Part shown: positions 59,641 through 64,000 of the stretch, one piece after another
Position numbering within the stretch: position 1 is the first letter of the stretch
How the letters are laid out: every line of letters starts with the position of its first letter
From: Amblyomma americanum
Taxonomy: Eukaryota > Arthropoda > Arachnida > Ixodida > Ixodidae
Reading direction: 5' to 3'
NCBI RefSeq assembly: GCF_052857255.1
Contig: NC_135505.1
Span: forward strand, 45,896,520-45,960,519
DNA length: 64,000 bases
Position numbers and translations under genes: made by a program
The notes under the pieces: generated by a model
Told to the model about the DNA's origin: nothing
Databases searched by the model: none
The model's input: only the letters and a program-made list of their open reading frames with translations

Positions 59641-60690
59641 GGCGCGGTTCTTTTGAACGTTTGAACAGATGTTTTCGGGCCGGAATCGGGCGCGAAACGG
59701 CCGCTGTAATAGACGAATACCGGAGATCCCAATCGTTAAATTTAGAATAAGCTGCGCTCTATTTTTTGGTTATGCTTGTCAAAAGCTCTACGCAAAATTC
59801 GAAGCAGTTGGAAAACATCTTTTTACTAGTCGCCAACTGTACTAGCTTTTAGACGTGGTGCAATTTTACTGTTCTCTTTCGAAAACCAAACATTCAAACG
59901 CTCATCTAATTCTTTTTCTTGTTATTGGCGTTCCTTTTGCTTACGGCTACATGAAGAATAAGCTTAATTACTTCCCTTCGGAGTTGCCATCTCAGTGTTT
60001 TTCAATAGTTCGATGCAAGTGCAAACGAAAAGTTCTTTTTAGGCCACCAAGTGTCTCTTTTGCGTTCTCTCGTGTGAATATATTTTATTCATGCTAGGAG
60101 TAACATGTTTTCTTTATCATTTCTTCGAAGGAACGAAATTGTTCTACTTTCTTTCATCCATTCCCTGACTCCTGCAATTCATTAATGCTAGCGAATATCT
60201 TCTGGTTTGAATAATCTTTGTTATAATCGAAATTGTCCTGGCGCTCTTGCAATGAGCATATGATAGAAACGCTGAATATTTTCCTGCACTCTGCATTGGT
60301 GCAAGCTGGTGCTGATACCCGTGCAGCGCCTTATTAGTAATTTCCTTTCGTCTATGTTTTCGTTTCGGAGTTTCTAGTGTTTGAGAATCTTTTGTAAACT
60401 TCGGGCAGAAAATTAGCCTCGTTCACCAACCACATTCGTCAAAACTATTCCTGGGCACAAAAGTGTGATGCTTCCTTTCTAGAGATGGAATACTCACTGC
60501 AGTTCCTAGTTTCGATGAACCTTCTCTCACTTGGTACTCGAAAAATTCAACATTGTTTTATTTATCGCGGCGAAGTTCGAACTAACTGTAGTGAACTATA
60601 CACATCATGTCATGATACTGAAGGTGTGTCAAAATAATAAAAAAAAAGATTTCAAGGCATATTGCTTGAGTTAAACGCTGTACCATGATT
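59641..60690. other. AT-rich intergenic DNA, nothing recognised
   Basis: No domain-bearing frame, RNA gene or repeat family was recognised. Confidence 0.55.
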
Positions 60691-60699
60691 GACTCCACA

Positions 60700-60961
60700 T
60701 GGAGGGAGAGAGAGAATGCTTAGAATGCTTGGGTGGGCCCTATTCCAGGAGCCCACTTGCTTTTACCGCCACTCTTGCTCGGTTCACCAGCGAAAGCTGG
60801 TCGTCCGAATGTGAGCTGGACAGCGCCGCCTCCCGGTCCTCACTTGTTTGGTTATTGATTCTTGGTATAGCTGGGTTTATCTGGCACGCCCATATCGTAT
60901 GGTATAAATCAGCCACTTCACCGCAGGAGGTGCAGTGCGCATTGTACGAATGTGGAAACAT
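60700..60961 (-). mobile_element. LINE (I/R1-group) 3'-end remnant: ORF2 C-terminus
   Basis: The minus-strand frame 60961-60740 reads CTSCGEVADLYHTIWACQIN, then REAALSSSHSDDQLSLVNRA and VAVKASG. This is a C-terminal knuckle (CX2CX7HX4C) and tail of a type common in tick RNase H-bearing LINEs. It ends in a CTCTCTCTCCCTCC tail at 60,715-60,702. Everything upstream of the knuckle is missing (5' truncation). Confidence 0.75.
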
Positions 60962-60965
60962 TTAG

Positions 60966-61885
60966 CTGAATTTCACGGGATTTATGTAAGTATTCGATTG
61001 CAATTTCCTTAAAATGACCCCTTGCTCCCCTTTAGATTTTTGTGCTTGCGCGTATACTTTCCTCGTTACTCTCAAATTTCGTATAAACCCCTGTAGCTTA
61101 ATAGTGGTTCAGAATAATTATGTTCCTGCGGCTGTTGCGGGAACCGGGGGATGTAGCGAGCGGGCAGCGGAGTATTTGAGTTCGTTCTTAATGAAGACGA
61201 CGAAAACTATGCATAGTATGTTTACCATTACCACAACGCAATTTGCTTAGCAAGATCACTGGGTTAGAGGTGTTTTGTCATCCATTCGTATTTCTCTTAC
61301 GCGGTGTGAGTTATCTTATTTATCTATGGCACCAGTACGTCTTGCGAGATGCAAAATCGCGCATTTCATTATTCTTGGACTGTAACTAAACGCAAAAAAA
61401 AGCCTTGTTCTTTGGCAAATGCTGCATCACATTCAAGAACACAAGTTTTTTTTTTTTTGTCGGCATGACCCATGACAGCAAATCAAGCGTCACACAAAGG
61501 AAGACTGTTGACGTTATTTCTAACCGTTCTCAGTAACCTAACTCTCCGATAACGGTGCGTGGTATATTGTGTTCAAATTCAGCTAAGAATAACATGTGAC
61601 TGTGGGCGCAAAAGAACAAATTCGAAGCTTGAAAGTAGACAGCAGAAATTTAACCATATCACATGTACATGGCTCTCATGAATTTTCTTTCGTCCTCTTG
61701 AACTTAAAGGTGCCAAAGTTTCACGGCTTCGAAAGCCGTGAAAAACCACAAAGCCGAGAGAATATTACAGTTGTATTTTCAAGGAATGTGAGTACGACAA
61801 TTCAAAGATAAATCCCTCAGTACTCGTGGTGTCTTCGAAATAAAGGCACACAATACAAGACAATACAATAATATACAAAACACAA
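60966..61885. other. Intergenic DNA, nothing recognised
   Basis: No gene was recognised. A perfect hairpin TTTCACGGCT/AGCCGTGAAA at about 61,719-61,743 is isolated. Confidence 0.5.
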
Positions 61886-61889
61886 CAAT

Positions 61890-61965
61890 ACTTTATTCTA
61901 AACAACGTACACAATGTAGATATTTTACGCAAAGGGAGATAAAGCCGCTTGAAAGCGGCTTGACT
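61890..61965 (-). terminator. Hairpin plus AATAAA, probable LINE or transcript 3' end
   Basis: AAGCCGCTT-GA-AAGCGGCTT (61942-61961) is a perfect 9-bp stem. On the minus strand it is preceded by AAGTC and followed about 45 bp later by AATAAA (61897-61892) and an A-rich CAATACAA-type stretch. A GTCAAGCCGC hairpin before AATAAA resembles 3' ends of CR1/L2-like LINEs, but no coding part was recognised upstream. Confidence 0.35.
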
Positions 61966-63013
61966 TGCTCACCATCACCTGTGTTCGGCTGCGCGGTGCT
62001 CAGCTATGTCATGAAATATAAGGAATCGTAATAATAACAAGAAAAGAACATGGATACAGGAAACACGATGGCAGTTTAACAGTGCCAACAATAAAAAAAG
62101 CAGTTGTGACTAAGTTTTTTGCTTTGTATTTCTTAAAGACTAGAAATGTCGGAAGTGCATAAACACATACCGATCATCCTGGCGTTGATCTCGACCGGCT
62201 GGCGGATTTTGAATGATCGAACCAAACCAATTATAAATACCAAGCTGAAGATTGCTGGTGAAAGTGGCATCATGTTGCACTGGCTTAAACTAATGGACAG
62301 TTTTAAGGCAGCCAGGAAAATCGAGATCCAGGGCACCTTGCATCAAGGGCTTTTGAAAATAGACAACTAGGCGAGGCTAGCCGTGCGCTAGAGCGCAAAA
62401 CAATGCACGAAGATGCGACATTAAAGTCATGGTTTATCAAGAAGAATAGCATTATGGTGGGCAGGTTCGCACATAGGGCAATAACTGCAAGGTCTAAACG
62501 CGGTACACGTAAGGCTGTAACAAGAGCTCTGGCTTACAACTAAATTTATTTATTTATTCACAACATGAAACAGCACTAACAGGAAACCCAAGTGAAAGGT
62601 GATGCACTAACGCGTTTAACGCAGTCCATGAGCGCATTCTTTATCAGTCAAATCAATTGACGATGTCGTGGAGCTTCATGCCCTCCTATCAGTCATGGCC
62701 AGTGCCCCCGAAAGTTTTTCGCAGTTGCCTTCCGCTACTCATGTTTACCGCACTGCCAGTGCGCGTAGCGGACTGACGTGGCTCGTCCGCGAGCTTTCAA
62801 GCGGCCCAGCGCGAGAGTGTGCCGCTGCACTGAAAGGCACCCCGACAGGCGTCGTCTTGCAACATTGCCTTGTGCAGTGCTTGCAGCAGACAGCTGACAA
62901 ACCCCATTTTCGCATTATCTGCCTCCGATAAGACATCATAAATTGCTCTGGGATGCCGAAAAAGCTGCTAGAAGATCATGAGCTACGAGTGGACATCCTC
63001 AGATGAACCACTT
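61966..63013. other. Intergenic DNA, nothing recognised
   Basis: Open frames at 62146-62370 (+), 62668-62931 (+) and their antisense have no recognised domain. Confidence 0.45.
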
Positions 63014-63024
63014 GTCGTATTTTG

Positions 63025-63250
63025 GTGTCTTGGGGTTCAACGCCCCAAAGCGACTCAGGCTGTGAGGGACGCCGTATTGGAGAGCTCCGGAAATTTCGAC
63101 CACCTGGGGTTCTTTAACGCGCGCTGACATCGCACAGTACACGGGCATCTAGCATTTCTACCCCATCGAAATTCGACCGCTGCAGCACAGGATCGAACCC
63201 GCATCTTTCGGGCCAGCAGCAGAGCGCCATAACCACCGAGCCATCGCGGC
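63025..63250 (-). repeat. tRNA-derived SINE (tick Ruka-like) with 11-bp imperfect target-site duplication
   Basis: On the minus strand the tRNA-like head (GATGGCTCGGTGGTTATGG, B box GGGTTCGATCC) is followed by the body (GTTAAAGAACCCCAGGTGG, TTTCCGGAGCTCTC) and the CAAGACACC end. GTCGTATTTTG (63014-63024) and GTCGTAATTTG (63251-63261) flank it with one mismatch. It is somewhat diverged from the 31,260 copy. Confidence 0.88.
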
Positions 63251-63261
63251 GTCGTAATTTG

Positions 63262-63690
63262 TTCCGTGCAATGTAGCCGTAGTGTATATCCTAACGCTTT
63301 CAGACCGTGCTTGGTATGTTAGAGACATTTTACGGTGTGTAAATACAACAACTGGGCAACGTCTGCATCGCTGAAATGCGTTTCCGAAATCAAACTAAAG
63401 AATCATGGGAAAATGATCTGCTAGCTATTTCTGGTTACGATTATCGCTCAGTATTTGCCTGCTGCATTGAAGTCACTGAGTATGTCCGAATCGTTCGATC
63501 GCTAATTTAATTGCGCTGTGACGTCGATCATTGTCCGATATAATCATAAGATTAGCGCGCGCGTATCCTGAACGCAGAAATCGATAATCACGAAAGTTAA
63601 GCGTGTTCTATCGTGGTTTATCTGCCAGCGTACGCGGCCTGTTTCACTTCAGTAGGTTTCACATACGTTTGAACTAATTTAATGCATCGA
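63262..63690. other. Intergenic DNA, nothing recognised
   Basis: No gene or known repeat was recognised. Confidence 0.5.
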
Positions 63691-63699
63691 TCAATATAT

Positions 63700-64000
63700 A
63701 TTTGTTTTTTCGCAGCACTGCAAAGCCTTTTTAAGTCGTAGCTTCCTTGCCTTAACCAGTGCCCCGTCGAGCTTCACGCGTGACTTGAACTGAATGATGA
63801 TATGGCTTTTATCAGCCTCTAGCGTAGGCACACGGTGAGAGGCATCTAGGTCAAACTCAGATATGCTTTCATTTATGAGCTAGCCGATTTGTGAGATGAT
63901 GCTGATAACGCTTTCATCTTTGTGCTTTTCTACTCCACGTTACCTCGAGGTTGAAGTTTCTTGAATACTGTTTCGAGTTTACCAGGCGGATTTCAAGATC
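63700..64000 (-). mobile_element. LINE ORF1 fragment (CR1/RTE-type, L1-ORF1-like domain), runs off the window
   Basis: The minus strand reads KQYSRNFNLEV near the window edge, then in another frame DESVISIISQIG, a stop, and ISEFDLDASHRVPTLEADKS followed by HIIIQFKSRVKLDGALVKAR. The CHRVP-like core followed by I-V-x-F and a KAR motif is typical of ORF1 proteins of CR1-like LINEs. The expected Cys is Ser here, and a stop and frame shift show decay. Confidence 0.6.

Noticed and set aside
61719..61743. Histone-mRNA-type 3' stem-loop
   Set aside because: The stem TTTCACGGCT/AGCCGTGAAA lacks the conserved histone stem-loop sequence, and there is no histone frame nearby.

Overview
The window looks like nuclear DNA of an arthropod, most likely a hard tick (Ixodidae). 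The evidence is repeated tRNA-derived SINEs of the kind I know as tick 'Ruka-like' elements, dense non-LTR retrotransposon debris from several clades, a Penelope-like element, AT-rich intergenic DNA and GT-AG introns. There is no bacterial or viral gene organisation. Family names here come from motif recognition, not a database search.

The main host feature is a four-exon protein-coding gene on the minus strand that does not appear as one ORF. Exons 1 and 2 (59215-59059 and 58993-58831) encode a clear MADF DNA-binding domain. Exon 3 (19819-19694) encodes an acidic stretch followed by a basic nuclear-localisation-like cluster. Exon 4 (17941-17719) encodes a BESS-like C-terminus. All junctions are GT-AG, all codon phases agree, and the joined CDS is exactly 669 nt (222 aa plus stop). 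Intron 2 would be about 39 kb and holds most of the repeats in the window. A CpG-rich, promoter-like block lies just upstream of exon 1.

Layout: 1-17.7 kb is AT-rich intergenic DNA with a decayed Ty3/gypsy pol fragment (270-822), a CACGTG cluster (10.36-10.45 kb) and a three-part mosaic of minus-strand LINE fragments (11.49-14.92 kb). 17.7-20 kb holds exons 4 and 3. 20-33.6 kb is intronic DNA with a 124-bp duplication, SINE copies, foldback repeats and an RTE LINE interrupted by a second LINE with target-site duplications. 33,649-41,168 is a satellite of 47 units of 154 bp carrying one SINE insertion. 41.7-42.3 kb is a small composite repeat. 42,575-48,407 is an apparently intact I-group LINE with two open ORFs, a 3' hairpin, a (TCCTA)n tail and an 11-12 bp target-site duplication. 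48.4-52.6 kb holds a hAT-like remnant, GC-rich repeat pieces and a broken Penelope-like element between perfect 56-bp inverted repeats. 55,431-58,718 is a composite of poly-G, SINE tRNA head, twenty 143-bp units and a purine-rich end. 58.8-59.6 kb is the 5' end of the MADF gene. 59.6-64 kb has further LINE remnants, a SINE with target-site duplications, and a LINE ORF1 fragment running off the window.

The most notable observations are the cryptic MADF-BESS gene with its giant repeat-filled intron, the intact LINE, the SINE-VNTR-like composite at 55.4-58.7 kb with relatives at other loci, and the highly regular 154-bp intronic satellite.
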